A stretch of 64,000 bases of DNA, taken from contig NZ_AFWE01000182.1 of assembly GCF_000222585.1 (NCBI RefSeq), positions 111,486-175,485 of the forward strand. Direction: 5' to 3'. The notes under the pieces were generated by a model. The model was not told the DNA's origin. It saw only the letters and a list, made by a program, of their open reading frames with translations, and searched no databases. Made by a program: the position numbers and the translations under genes. Origin of the DNA: Vibrio scophthalmi LMG 19158 (lineage in GTDB: Bacteria; Pseudomonadota; Gammaproteobacteria; Enterobacterales; Vibrionaceae). Shown one piece after another: positions 27,078-36,380 of the stretch (positions are counted from its first letter, which is position 1; each line of letters starts with the position of its first letter).

Positions 27078-28184
27078 ATGAATCCAATTAACCGTGATCG
27101 CCTGGTAGAGCATTTCTGCCAACTAATTAAAATCGACAGTGAAACAGGCTTTGAGAAAGAGATTGCTGAAGCGCTTGCAGAACAACTTGGTGAGCTTGGC
27201 TTCACCGTTCATAAGCTACCAGTACCAAAGCAGTACACTAATGGTTTCAACATCTATGCACGCTTAGAAGGCACACTTGCAGACAGCGTGGTAATGAGTT
27301 GCCATATGGATACAGTGACTCCGGGCAAAGGCATTGAGCCTATCATTGAAGATGGCATCATTCGCTCTAAAGGCAATACCATTCTGGGGGGCGATGATAA
27401 ATCAGGCATTGCTGCGATTATGGAAGCAGTCCGTTGTATCCAAGCTGAAAACCTTGAGCACAAAACGCTAGAAATCGCCTTTACTGTCCATGAAGAAGGT
27501 GGTCTACACGGCTCTGAACACTTCGATATGAGCTTCATCAAATCGGATAAAGCGATTGTACTTGATACCGGTGGCCCAATTGGCAGCATCGTTAACGCAG
27601 CGCCTGGCCAACAAAAAATCGTTGCCAAAATTATTGGTCGCCCTGCACACGCAGGTCTTGCGCCTGAAGAAGGCATCAGTGCGATTGGTGTTGCTGCCGA
27701 TGCAATTACCCAAATGAATTTGCTACGCATTGATTCAGAAACTACCGCAAACATCGGTATCGTTGAAGGTGGTAATGCGACGAACATCGTTATGCCTGAA
27801 CTGAACATCATCGCTGAAGCTCGCTCACTGAATAACGATAAACTAGCAAAACAAGTTCAGCACATGATTGATACCTTCCAAGCAGCAGCAGATAAGCATG
27901 GCGCAACGGTAGAGATTGAATCAACCCGAGCTTACGATGGTTTTGTTATTGCAGATGATCACCCACATATCGAGCAAGTAAAAGCCTCTTTCAGCGCCAT
28001 TGGCGCAGAGCCAATCACCAAAGCAACGGGTGGTGGTAGCGACGCAAATAACTTCAACAAACTGGGTCTAACGACAGTAAACATCTCAACCGGTATGTCT
28101 AAAGTACATACCACGGAAGAGTTCATTGCTATTGATGACATGGTTAAAGTCACTGAGTTTGTGCAGCACTACTTAACACACTAA
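27078..28184 (+). CDS. PepT-like M20 peptidase
   Basis: A 368-residue dizinc peptidase of the M20 family (PepT-like subgroup). Ligands are visible: SCHMDTVTPG (His, Asp), GGDDKSG (bridging Asp), VHEEGGLHGS (catalytic and ligand Glu), DTGG and near the C-terminus KVHTTEEF (His). The lid/dimerisation domain is at GRPAHAGLAPEEG. It is about 40 residues shorter than true PepT, so tripeptidase activity is only likely. In V. cholerae a M20 peptidase occupies the same place next to hppD. Confidence 0.85.
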   Translation: MNPINRDRLVEHFCQLIKIDSETGFEKEIAEALAEQLGELGFTVHKLPVPKQYTNGFNIYARLEGTLADSVVMSCHMDTVTPGKGIEPIIEDGIIRSKGNTILGGDDKSGIAAIMEAVRCIQAENLEHKTLEIAFTVHEEGGLHGSEHFDMSFIKSDKAIVLDTGGPIGSIVNAAPGQQKIVAKIIGRPAHAGLAPEEGISAIGVAADAITQMNLLRIDSETTANIGIVEGGNATNIVMPELNIIAEARSLNNDKLAKQVQHMIDTFQAAADKHGATVEIESTRAYDGFVIADDHPHIEQVKASFSAIGAEPITKATGGGSDANNFNKLGLTTVNISTGMSKVHTTEEFIAIDDMVKVTEFVQHYLTH

Positions 28185-28219
28185 TCATTTCCGGTTAGTG
28201 ACCGACAAATTAACGCTTT

Positions 28220-28254
28220 AGGCCTGATAAATTGCAATTTATCAGGCCTTTTTT
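28220..28254 (+). terminator. Terminator of the PepT-like gene
   Basis: A perfect palindrome with stem AGGCCTGATAAAT and its complement around TGCA, then six T residues. Confidence 0.92.
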
Positions 28255-28255
28255 C

Positions 28256-28286
28256 TTGACCTTCCCCTAGGGGGAAGGATTATTTT
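28256..28286 (+). promoter_or_regulatory. CueR-type promoter of the copper efflux operon
   Basis: A -35 box TTGACC (28256-28261) and a -10 box TATTTT (28281-28286) are separated by 19 bases, the overlong spacer of MerR-family promoters. The spacer contains ACCTTCC-N7-GGAAGGA (28259-28279), matching the CueR operator ACCTTCC-N7-GGAAGGT at all but the last base. Copper-responsive activation is therefore expected; no cueR gene is in the window. Confidence 0.85.
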
Positions 28287-28316
28287 AAACACCTCTCTTT
28301 TTGAATTGGTCTCAAT

Positions 28317-28715
28317 ATGCACGCAAAATCTCTGCGTACAATTTGGTTAGTGTTGCTTACGGCATTGACGCTTGTCGCGTCAAATATGGCGTCGAGCAAA
28401 ACACTAATGCCAATTCAAATGCTGCAAATGAGCCAACACAATTTAAGCTCATGCACGCCGGAGATGATGTCTGATATGGCATCCGCAACGAGTCATCATC
28501 AGATGATGCCGTCATCTAGCGCTACTGAAGATTGTTCAAGTAGCGACTCTCTCTATCATGAATGCTGTGATACCACTTGTATTACCGTCTTAGCAGCGTT
28601 ACTTGCTGAACCAACCGAACACATTCGCATCGCTCACGCGGTGAGTTTTCCGCTTGAATCCCATCGAGATATTATTGAAATAGCTCGTTCACTCTATCGC
28701 CCGCCAAACGCTTAA
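28317..28715 (+). CDS. Small secreted Cys/Met/His protein heading the copper operon
   Basis: A 132-residue protein with an N-terminal hydrophobic segment (8-22), then a stretch rich in Met, His and Ser (24-66), then five cysteines (C46, C73, C83, C84, C88) including HECCDTTC. The end SLYRPP resembles the close of DUF2946-type proteins often found beside metal efflux genes, but I cannot confirm membership. First gene after the CueR-type promoter, so a periplasmic or membrane copper-binding role is likely by context. Confidence 0.6.
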   Translation: MHAKSLRTIWLVLLTALTLVASNMASSKTLMPIQMLQMSQHNLSSCTPEMMSDMASATSHHQMMPSSSATEDCSSSDSLYHECCDTTCITVLAALLAEPTEHIRIAHAVSFPLESHRDIIEIARSLYRPPNA

Positions 28716-28822
28716 ATTCTATTCATTTCAGTACTGTTTACATCGCAACACGCGCTGTAACCACCCTACTTTCAATGCCCGAGGATTCGCTCCACGCGCA
28801 TTTACTATGAATGGATTGAATT

Positions 28823-30238
28823 GTGAAATTTCATCTAAATTTGGTGACGTTTGCGCTCGCAACTGCAATGAGCTCACTCACCCCTGCCATGGCTGCAGAG
28901 CAAAATAGGCCAACATCCGCCTCAGAAACGACCTCTGCCAAGGCTAACAGTGTCGATGGTTCGGTTAACCTTGAGCAACTGATCAATCTTGCCATCGCTG
29001 GGGACGCAACGCGTCAACAGTTAATCGGTCAATCTCAAGCAAGTCTAAATAGTGGCCTTGCGAAAGCAACGCTGGCCGATCCCACCATCAAAGTGGGTTT
29101 TGGCGGTGTGCCTGTCGATAGTTTTGCGCTGGACGAGGATCCAATGAGCAACATCTCTTTAGGGATAATGCAAAAATTTGACCGCGGTGATAGTACCGTC
29201 TACCAAGCAGAACAAGCCAAAAATCAAGCTAATGTCGGGCTCAATCAAGCGAATTTGCGCGCGCAAGAAGTCGCAATGCAAATCACCACGCTTTGGTTAG
29301 AGCTTGGGTATAACCAAACGGCAGCACAGTTATTACAAGAGCAAAAACGCTGGTTGATTCAATTGGAAGCAAGTCTTGATAGCAATTACGCATTAGGGTT
29401 AAGCGAATCACAGGATGTGATTACCGCACAACTTCGCGTCAGCCAATTGGAACAAAAACTGCTCTCTAATCAACAGATGCAACAAGGCATTGTTGCGCAG
29501 TTTTCTGAATGGTTTCCTGCTATTTCAGCTCACTCTGTCGAGATGTCGTTGCTAGACCTGAGTCATATCAAAGCATCGAATCAAATCGACTGGACAAGGC
29601 TTAACAGCAAATTAGCGACACTGCAGAGCCCAAACGATCGCTATGCGCTATTACGCCAACATCCTATGTTGCAATCACTTGATGCGTCCATTCTCGCGGC
29701 AAAATCGCAAGTATCTCTCGCCGAACAAGCTTACTCACCGCAGTTCGGTGTTGAGCTTATGTATGCGCATCGCCAAGCTAATAATATGCGAGGAGAGCCC
29801 GCCCCCGATATGGTAAGTGCTTATCTCACCCTCGATGTGCCGCTCTTTACCGGGAACAAACAAGATAAAGCCCACGCAGCAGCACAATACCAAGTTGGTT
29901 CGGCGCAAGCACAAAAAGATGCGTGGTTAGCAAAGCTTAATAGCCAACTCTCAGCTCTGCTCTCTAATCGTCAGTTCACTCTCGAACGTATCGAGCGCTA
30001 CCGCTCGACGCTGCTTAAACAAGCCAATGCTCAGCGTAAGGCAGTTGAACAAGGTTATCAAAATAACAGCGCCACATTTAGTGACATTGTCACAAGCTCA
30101 ACTAACCAGTTAGCCATTGAACTTGAATACCAGCGTTTACTGACCGACTTGAACATTATCAACAATCAATTAGCCAATTTAGTCGGCGCTTTCAACATAG
30201 AGCCACAACTCACGCTTACAACCGACGAACATCGCTAG
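28823..30238 (+). CDS. CusC-like outer-membrane efflux factor (TolC family)
   Basis: A 471-residue TolC-fold protein: signal peptide (1-24, ending AMA-A), then two OEP repeats with long helices (for example QQLIGQSQASLNSGLAKATL and RQHPMLQSLDASILAAKSQV). It starts at GTG. It would form the outer-membrane channel of the CusCBA-type pump encoded by the next two genes. No lipobox is seen, unlike E. coli CusC. Confidence 0.85.
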   Translation: MKFHLNLVTFALATAMSSLTPAMAAEQNRPTSASETTSAKANSVDGSVNLEQLINLAIAGDATRQQLIGQSQASLNSGLAKATLADPTIKVGFGGVPVDSFALDEDPMSNISLGIMQKFDRGDSTVYQAEQAKNQANVGLNQANLRAQEVAMQITTLWLELGYNQTAAQLLQEQKRWLIQLEASLDSNYALGLSESQDVITAQLRVSQLEQKLLSNQQMQQGIVAQFSEWFPAISAHSVEMSLLDLSHIKASNQIDWTRLNSKLATLQSPNDRYALLRQHPMLQSLDASILAAKSQVSLAEQAYSPQFGVELMYAHRQANNMRGEPAPDMVSAYLTLDVPLFTGNKQDKAHAAAQYQVGSAQAQKDAWLAKLNSQLSALLSNRQFTLERIERYRSTLLKQANAQRKAVEQGYQNNSATFSDIVTSSTNQLAIELEYQRLLTDLNIINNQLANLVGAFNIEPQLTLTTDEHR

Positions 30239-30247
30239 GAGTATTTC

Positions 30248-31978
30248 ATGAAAAATTTAAAAATCGCTACGGTTGCCCTACTCGTGGGTGGTGCCCTTGG
30301 ATTTTCCGCTAATCAATGGTTGATGCCAGCTTCGCACTCCACTGCATCGACATCACTAAGCAGCACCAACGAACCTTCGCAAGAACCACTTTATTGGGTC
30401 GCGCCAATGGACCCAAATTATCAGCGAGATAAACCGGGCAAATCCCCTATGGGAATGGATTTGGTCCCTGTTTACGCTGAAGACTCAAACCAACCTCAAG
30501 CCAAAGGAACCGTCACCATTTCCGCCGCGGTAGAAAACAATCTTGGGGTAAAAACAACCCAAGTCGAGTTACAGCCCCTGCGTCCGACAATCGATGCTGT
30601 TGGCTATGTTGCGTTTGATGAAAGCACGCTATGGCAAACGAATGTCCGCACCAGTGGTTGGGTGGAAAAACTTTATGTCGATGCAGTCGGCGAAAAAGTA
30701 AAACAAGGTGACGTGTTATTTACGTTCTATTCACCTGACTTAGTCAAAGCACAAGAAGAACTGCTTAATGCTAGCCGTACTGGACGCAAAGCAATTATTA
30801 GCGCCGCAAAGCAGCGACTAAGTGCGCTCGGTATTGATGACGCGCAAATTCAACAAATCTATCGCCGTGGCAAGGCCAAACAACACATTGAGATCAAAGC
30901 CATTGCTGATGGCGTAATCGCCAATTTAAACGTGCGTGAAGGTGGCTATTTAACGCCGGCGCAAACGGCAATCAGTGCTGGCCCACTAGACCATGTTTGG
31001 GTTGATGTTGAACTATTTGAACGCCAAGGCCATTGGGTTAAATCGGGTAGCCAAGCCAATATGACGTTGGATGCGATTCCCGGTCAAACTTGGCAAGGCA
31101 TGGTCGATTATGTCTACCCGATCCTCGATCCGGCCACGCGTACCTTGCGGGTAAGACTCAAGTTCGACAACCCTCAAGGTGAGTTAAAGCCAAACATGTT
31201 CGCCAATATTCGCTTAACCCTCGTGAGCGAAGATCAAGTCTTAACCATTCCTCGCTCAGCCGTTATCCGGTCAGGAGCGATGAGTCGTGTGGTACTTGCC
31301 CTAGGCGATGGTAAATATCGTTCAGCCCGAATCGAGACAGGCCGAGAAGCCGCCGACCGAATTGAAATATTATCTGGCTTAACTGCCGCCGATTATGTCG
31401 TGATCTCAGCACAATTTATGTTGGACTCAGAATCTAGCCAAAGCGCTGATCTCTCGCGAATTAATGGTACCGATAGTTCACCGGTGACGGCGTGGGCAAA
31501 TGGACAAATCACCGACATCATGGCAAATCACCGTATGGTGACAATTAATCACCAACCTGTCGAAGCCTGGAATTGGCCTGGCATGGTGATGAATTTTACA
31601 CTCCATCCTTCACTGGATATTACAGCGCTCAAGCAGGGTCAGTCGATCGACTTTGAGATGGAGAAAACCGCTCAAGGGGATTACCTAATTACACAAATCA
31701 AACCTGCGCAAAGCCCTGCAGACCAAGTATGGATCGACGGTCAGATCACCATGTTAATGAGTGACTTCAATATGGTGACACTTTCGCATCAAAATGTTGA
31801 ATCACTCAAATGGTCAGCGGGAGAGCAAAACTTTGAAGTGACTGATAACTTCGATTTATCCCCCTTTAGCGAGGGCCAAAGGGTTCGATTTCTAGTCGCT
31901 AATCAAATGGGTGAATGGCAGCTGAAACAGATTATTCCCTCCACTGAACAACATCCAGTAGCAGGAGACCAACAATGA
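30248..31978 (+). CDS. cusB: CusB-like adaptor with two C-terminal CusF domains
   Basis: A 576-residue membrane-fusion protein. Order: membrane anchor (5-25), metal-binding segment PMDPNYQRDKPGKSPMGMDLVP (54-74, trimmed family motif), barrel-sandwich and beta-barrel domains (about 105-395), then two CusF-like OB domains. The first (417-486) has the full copper set H435, W443, M446 and M448 with the exact CusF spacing. The second (497-565) keeps H514 and W522 but has G525 and Q527 where the methionines should be. E. coli encodes CusF separately; here the metal chaperone is fused to the adaptor. Its stop overlaps the cusA ATG. Confidence 0.9.
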   Translation: MKNLKIATVALLVGGALGFSANQWLMPASHSTASTSLSSTNEPSQEPLYWVAPMDPNYQRDKPGKSPMGMDLVPVYAEDSNQPQAKGTVTISAAVENNLGVKTTQVELQPLRPTIDAVGYVAFDESTLWQTNVRTSGWVEKLYVDAVGEKVKQGDVLFTFYSPDLVKAQEELLNASRTGRKAIISAAKQRLSALGIDDAQIQQIYRRGKAKQHIEIKAIADGVIANLNVREGGYLTPAQTAISAGPLDHVWVDVELFERQGHWVKSGSQANMTLDAIPGQTWQGMVDYVYPILDPATRTLRVRLKFDNPQGELKPNMFANIRLTLVSEDQVLTIPRSAVIRSGAMSRVVLALGDGKYRSARIETGREAADRIEILSGLTAADYVVISAQFMLDSESSQSADLSRINGTDSSPVTAWANGQITDIMANHRMVTINHQPVEAWNWPGMVMNFTLHPSLDITALKQGQSIDFEMEKTAQGDYLITQIKPAQSPADQVWIDGQITMLMSDFNMVTLSHQNVESLKWSAGEQNFEVTDNFDLSPFSEGQRVRFLVANQMGEWQLKQIIPSTEQHPVAGDQQ

Positions 31979-34900
31979 TTGGAGCCATTATTCGTTGGTC
32001 TATCAACAATCGCTTTTTGGTGTTAGTTGCCGCCATATTGCTGACATTTGCAGGGCTATACAGCGTTAAAAATACCCCTGTCGATGCGATCCCAGATCTC
32101 TCTGACGTACAGGTGATCATAAAAACTAGCTATCCCGGCCAAGCGCCGCAAGTGGTCGAGGATCAGGTCACCTATCCCCTCACTACGGCTATGCTCGCGG
32201 TGCCTGGAGCGGAAACAGTGCGCGGCTACTCATTTTTTGGCGATTCTTATGTCTACATCATTTTTAACGATGATACCGACATGTATTGGGCTCGCTCACG
32301 AGTGTTAGAGTATTTAAGCCAAGTTGCCCCTAACTTGCCCTCTCAAGCAAAGCCGACCCTTGGCCCGGATGCAACCGGCGTGGGCTGGGTTTACAGCTAT
32401 GTGCTGCAAGACAAAACTGGCCAACACGATCTAGCTCAATTACGCAGCCTGCAAGATTGGTTCTTAAAATATGAGCTGCAAACCGTCTCGGGCGTCTCTG
32501 AGGTTGCGACTGTGGGTGGTATGGTTAAGCAGTACCAAGTACAAATCGATCCGGCCAAATTGCGTGCTTACGATCTGACATTACAACAAGTCAACTCAGC
32601 CATTAGTAACGGCAACCAAGAGAGTGGCGCCTCAGTGATTGAGGTCGCTGAAGCGGAACATATGGTGCGCTCATCGGGGTATCTCTCAAGCATTGATGAC
32701 TTACAAGCATTGCCATTAAAAGTAACACCAAAAGGCACACCACTGCTGCTTGGTGATGTGGCAGATATTAGCTTAGGGCCACAAATGCGCCGAGGTATTT
32801 CAGAGCTTAATGGCGAGGGTGAAGCAGTTGGCGGCGTTATCGTGATGCGTTTTGGCGAAAATGCCAGCCAAGTGATTGATAATGTCAAAATCAAACTGGC
32901 TGAACTTCAGGCGGGACTGCCTGAAGGCGTTGAAATCGTCACCACCTATGATCGCTCAACGTTAATCAATTCAGCCGTTGATAATCTTTGGCAAAAACTG
33001 GCCGAAGAGTTCTTAGTTGTCGCCGTCGTTTGCGCACTGTTTCTATTCCATATTCGCTCATCATTAGTCATAGCCATTAGCTTACCCATCGGTATTCTAT
33101 CCGCCTTTATTGTGATGCACTGGCAAGGTATCAATGCCAATATTATGTCATTAGGTGGCATCGCCATTGCGATTGGCGCCATGGTTGATGGCGCGATAGT
33201 GATGATTGAAAACGTGCATAAGCACATCGAAAAAACGCCGCTAACGGATGAGAATCGTTGGCAGGTAATCAGTAAAGCCGCTGAAGAAGTCGGCGCGCCA
33301 CTGTTTTTCTCGCTGTTGATCATTACGTTGAGCTTTGTGCCCGTCTTTGCCCTTGAAGGTCAAGAAGGCAAAATGTTCTCTCCGTTGGCATTTACTAAGA
33401 CTTATGCAATGGCGGCCTCGGCAGGTTTGGCCATCACGCTAGTGCCCGTTTTGATGGGCTATTTCGTGCGAGGCCGAATTCTTCCTGAGCATAAAAATCC
33501 TATCAATCGTGGTTTGGTTGCTCTCTATCGCCCCATGCTAAACCTCAGCTTGCGCTATCCGAAAAGCATGATTTGTTTTGCGTTGGTGTTATTAGCATCA
33601 GCCTGCTATCCAACCAAACAACTTGGCAGTGAGTTCATTCCTCCGTTGGATGAAGGCGATCTGATGTACATGCCAACGACCTACCCAGGAATCTCGATTG
33701 GTAAAGCTCGCGAGTTACTGCAACAAACCAACAAATTAATTAAAACGGTTCCTGAAGTTGAAACCGTGTGGGGCAAGATTGGCCGCGCCGAAACCGCCAC
33801 CGATCCGGCGCCTCTTACGATGATCGAAACCACCATTCAACTCAAACCACGCGAAGAGTGGCGTGAAGGTGTCACCACCGAGTCGCTACGCAAAGAGTTT
33901 GATGATTTGGTGCAATTTCCCGGCTTAACCAACGCTTGGGTAATGCCAATCAAGACTCGTATCGACATGTTAGCGACGGGGATCAAAACCCCGATTGGCA
34001 TTAAGATCGCAGGCCCCGATCTCAAGGTGATAGAGCAACTCGGCGCAAAACTGGAGCCAATACTCGCTCCGATTGCAGGCACAACCTCTGTTTATGCGGA
34101 GCGAGTCGCTGGCGGTCGTTACGTCACGATTGATATCAATCGCCGTCAAGCGGCCCGTTACGGTCTTAACATCCGCGATATACAGCAAGTGATTGCAACT
34201 GCGGTCGGTGGAATGAAGGTTGGAGAAACAGTAGAAGGATTAGAGCGCTACCCAATTAATGTCCGCTACCCGCAAGATTATCGTGATTCGGTGGTCAAAC
34301 TGCAGAATTTACCACTCGTCACCCCAAATGGCGCGCGCATTGCCCTTGCTGATGTGGCTGATATTCGTTACGAAGACGGCCCACCAATGATTAAGACCGA
34401 GAATGCACGGCCAAACGGCTGGGTATTTGTTGATATCGAGGGCCGAGATTTAGGTTCCTACGTTAAAGAAGCGCAACAAACCGTCACCGAACAACTCACG
34501 CTTCCTGCCGGTTATTCACTGACATGGTCAGGCCAATACGAATACATGGAACGCGCCAAAGAACGTTTGAGTGTCGTTGTACCTGTGACTTTGGCCATCA
34601 TCGTGCTGCTGCTCTATTTGAGTTTCCGCCGTGTCGGAGAAGTATTGATCATCATGGCCACGCTACCTCTCGCGATGGTTGGCGGCTTATGGTTGATGTA
34701 CCTACTCGGCTTTAACTTCTCTATTGCGGTTGGCGTCGGTTTTATTGCCCTTGCCGGCGTTGCGGTTGAGATTGGCGTAATTATGTTGGTCTATCTCAAC
34801 CAAGCATGGGATGAGCGACTCACAGCCGCACAAACAACTCAGCAGCCACTGACAGGCCAACAACTCAATGATGCCATTAGCCAAGGTGCAGGCCTGCGGG

Positions 34901-35124
34901 TTCGACCTGTGATGATGACCGTTAGCACCGTGATCATCGGCCTCATTCCAATCATGTATGGCCATGGTACAGGTTCTGAAGTGATGCAGCGTATCGCCGC
35001 GCCGATGATTGGCGGTATGGCCTCGGCATTATTACTGACGCTATTAGTTTTACCCGCCATTTTCAAATTATGGAAACAGCAACAACTCAAACAATCACAA
35101 CGTAAGCTCAACGAAATGAAATAA
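31975..35124 (+). CDS. cusA: CusA-like copper/silver RND pump
   Basis: A 1049-residue heavy-metal RND transporter with the usual 12 membrane segments and two periplasmic loops. The heavy-metal signature includes TPVDAIPDLSDVQVI near the N-terminus and GAMVDGAIVMIENVHKH in TM4, whose acidic residue is part of the proton relay. The methionine-rich context DEGDLMYMPTTYPG and RIDMLATGIKTPIG fits monovalent Cu/Ag transport, as in CusA/SilA, rather than Co/Zn/Cd (CzcA). Overlaps cusB by four bases. Confidence 0.92.
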   Translation: MIGAIIRWSINNRFLVLVAAILLTFAGLYSVKNTPVDAIPDLSDVQVIIKTSYPGQAPQVVEDQVTYPLTTAMLAVPGAETVRGYSFFGDSYVYIIFNDDTDMYWARSRVLEYLSQVAPNLPSQAKPTLGPDATGVGWVYSYVLQDKTGQHDLAQLRSLQDWFLKYELQTVSGVSEVATVGGMVKQYQVQIDPAKLRAYDLTLQQVNSAISNGNQESGASVIEVAEAEHMVRSSGYLSSIDDLQALPLKVTPKGTPLLLGDVADISLGPQMRRGISELNGEGEAVGGVIVMRFGENASQVIDNVKIKLAELQAGLPEGVEIVTTYDRSTLINSAVDNLWQKLAEEFLVVAVVCALFLFHIRSSLVIAISLPIGILSAFIVMHWQGINANIMSLGGIAIAIGAMVDGAIVMIENVHKHIEKTPLTDENRWQVISKAAEEVGAPLFFSLLIITLSFVPVFALEGQEGKMFSPLAFTKTYAMAASAGLAITLVPVLMGYFVRGRILPEHKNPINRGLVALYRPMLNLSLRYPKSMICFALVLLASACYPTKQLGSEFIPPLDEGDLMYMPTTYPGISIGKARELLQQTNKLIKTVPEVETVWGKIGRAETATDPAPLTMIETTIQLKPREEWREGVTTESLRKEFDDLVQFPGLTNAWVMPIKTRIDMLATGIKTPIGIKIAGPDLKVIEQLGAKLEPILAPIAGTTSVYAERVAGGRYVTIDINRRQAARYGLNIRDIQQVIATAVGGMKVGETVEGLERYPINVRYPQDYRDSVVKLQNLPLVTPNGARIALADVADIRYEDGPPMIKTENARPNGWVFVDIEGRDLGSYVKEAQQTVTEQLTLPAGYSLTWSGQYEYMERAKERLSVVVPVTLAIIVLLLYLSFRRVGEVLIIMATLPLAMVGGLWLMYLLGFNFSIAVGVGFIALAGVAVEIGVIMLVYLNQAWDERLTAAQTTQQPLTGQQLNDAISQGAGLRVRPVMMTVSTVIIGLIPIMYGHGTGSEVMQRIAAPMIGGMASALLLTLLVLPAIFKLWKQQQLKQSQRKLNEMK

Positions 35125-35134
35125 GGAAGACATC

Positions 35135-35683
35135 ATGAAACTCGTAATATTAATCAGCTTAATGCTTAGTGCCTCTTTTGCATATGCCAATATGGATCAT
35201 AAAACGATGAGTCACGACAACATGGAAAGTCATATGAATCATGACGATGTAGACCATAGCAACACCGATCACAGCAACATGAGCCACGGCCAAATGCAGT
35301 CCATGCCCGGCATGACTCAAGTCGGCATGCCCGCGCAAGGTGCAAAAGCCGATAAGGTCATCCACGTAATCCTAAGTGACGATAAACCGATCCAGTTCAA
35401 AAAAGATGTCAATATAGAAGAGAACGATGTCGTTCAGTTTGTGGTAATGAATACCGGGACTAAAAGCCATGAATTTGCTATTGGCTCCAAAGATGAGTTA
35501 AGTCGCCATAACAAGATGATGACGCAAATGGCCGGCATGGAGCATGACACCAGTAGTTCTATCATCATTGCACCGAAAAAGGCGCGTCAGTTTACCTGGC
35601 ATTTTCATGGTGACAAACACGTTGAGATCGCCTGTAACATCAAAGGCCACCAGCAACACAGTAAATCACTCATGATCAATTAA
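35135..35683 (+). CDS. Periplasmic cupredoxin with Met/His-rich N-terminus
   Basis: A 182-residue secreted protein. After a signal peptide (1-18) comes a Met/His-rich stretch (20-66) with about sixteen Met or His residues, likely a copper-binding tail. Residues 75-182 form a cupredoxin: KSHEFAIG supplies H112, and ACNIKGHQQH supplies C167 and H172. The axial Met usually five residues after this His is a lysine here; M180 is the only nearby alternative. Last gene of the copper operon, 10 bases after cusA. Probably a periplasmic copper carrier or scavenger. Confidence 0.82.
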   Translation: MKLVILISLMLSASFAYANMDHKTMSHDNMESHMNHDDVDHSNTDHSNMSHGQMQSMPGMTQVGMPAQGAKADKVIHVILSDDKPIQFKKDVNIEENDVVQFVVMNTGTKSHEFAIGSKDELSRHNKMMTQMAGMEHDTSSSIIIAPKKARQFTWHFHGDKHVEIACNIKGHQQHSKSLMIN

Positions 35684-35726
35684 CCTAAAATCAGACAAGC
35701 AACTTATAGCGGCTTGTCATGAACAA

Positions 35727-35761
35727 GCCCACCGCGGATGAAGATCTATCCCGCGGTGGGC
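35727..35761. terminator. Hairpin after the copper operon
   Basis: An 11-bp GC-rich stem GCCCACCGCGG / CCGCGGTGGGC with a 13-base loop, between convergent genes. The T tract is poor, but position and stem strength fit a terminator. Confidence 0.65.
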
Positions 35762-35778
35762 ATCTCTAATTTAAAGAC

Positions 35779-36207
35779 TTACAACTGGTAATCGTTACGC
35801 TCGTCATTGTGCTGCGACAAGTATTCGACAAACTCAAACTGCATCTTATGCTGATCCATATAATACACATTCTTGCGATGAGGATGTTCCGCGCCCCAAT
35901 GATCGAGTTCATATCCTGCTTGCTTTAAACGTTCAATCAATTCCTCAACGTTTGGTACCGCAAAGCCCAGATGATTTAAGCCGGTAAAACGCTCAGTCCA
36001 ATATGGGGCAGAACCTTCGCCCAGTGAATCGATGGCAATATAAAATTGTTCATCGCCAATGTGGAACCACTCAATCTGTTCGTCGCGATCATTAACATAG
36101 CGCCCTTGCCCCCGGATTTGCCAATCAGGCAATGCAGAAAGTAGAAACTCGATAGTTTGACGTGGATCGACAACGGATATATTGGCGTGTTCTAGATAAC
36201 TTTTCAT
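35779..36207 (-). CDS. VOC (glyoxalase-fold) family protein
   Basis: A 142-residue two-module VOC protein: LEHANISVVDPRQTIEFL and LNHLGFAVPNVEELIERLKQAG are paired beta-alpha-beta-beta-beta starts, each with a His that can bind metal, and the end KMQFEFVEY supplies a Glu. Substrate unknown; dioxygenase, glyoxalase and resistance enzymes share this fold. Transcribed toward the copper operon but separated from it by a hairpin. Confidence 0.8.
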   Translation of the reverse strand: MKSYLEHANISVVDPRQTIEFLLSALPDWQIRGQGRYVNDRDEQIEWFHIGDEQFYIAIDSLGEGSAPYWTERFTGLNHLGFAVPNVEELIERLKQAGYELDHWGAEHPHRKNVYYMDQHKMQFEFVEYLSQHNDERNDYQL

Positions 36208-36380
36208 ACTCTTAGTCCTTTAAGTGATGGCAAATTTCGTTCTGTCGTTGCAAACACCTTAATGCCCCAAGTTAACTTGAGGTAAAGACTTTTATGATCA
36301 TTATTGTTCGAATATATTCGTCGAGTTTGATAATTAATATTGAAGAAGGGTGGACAGTAAAAAAGAGAATAATAAAAAGG

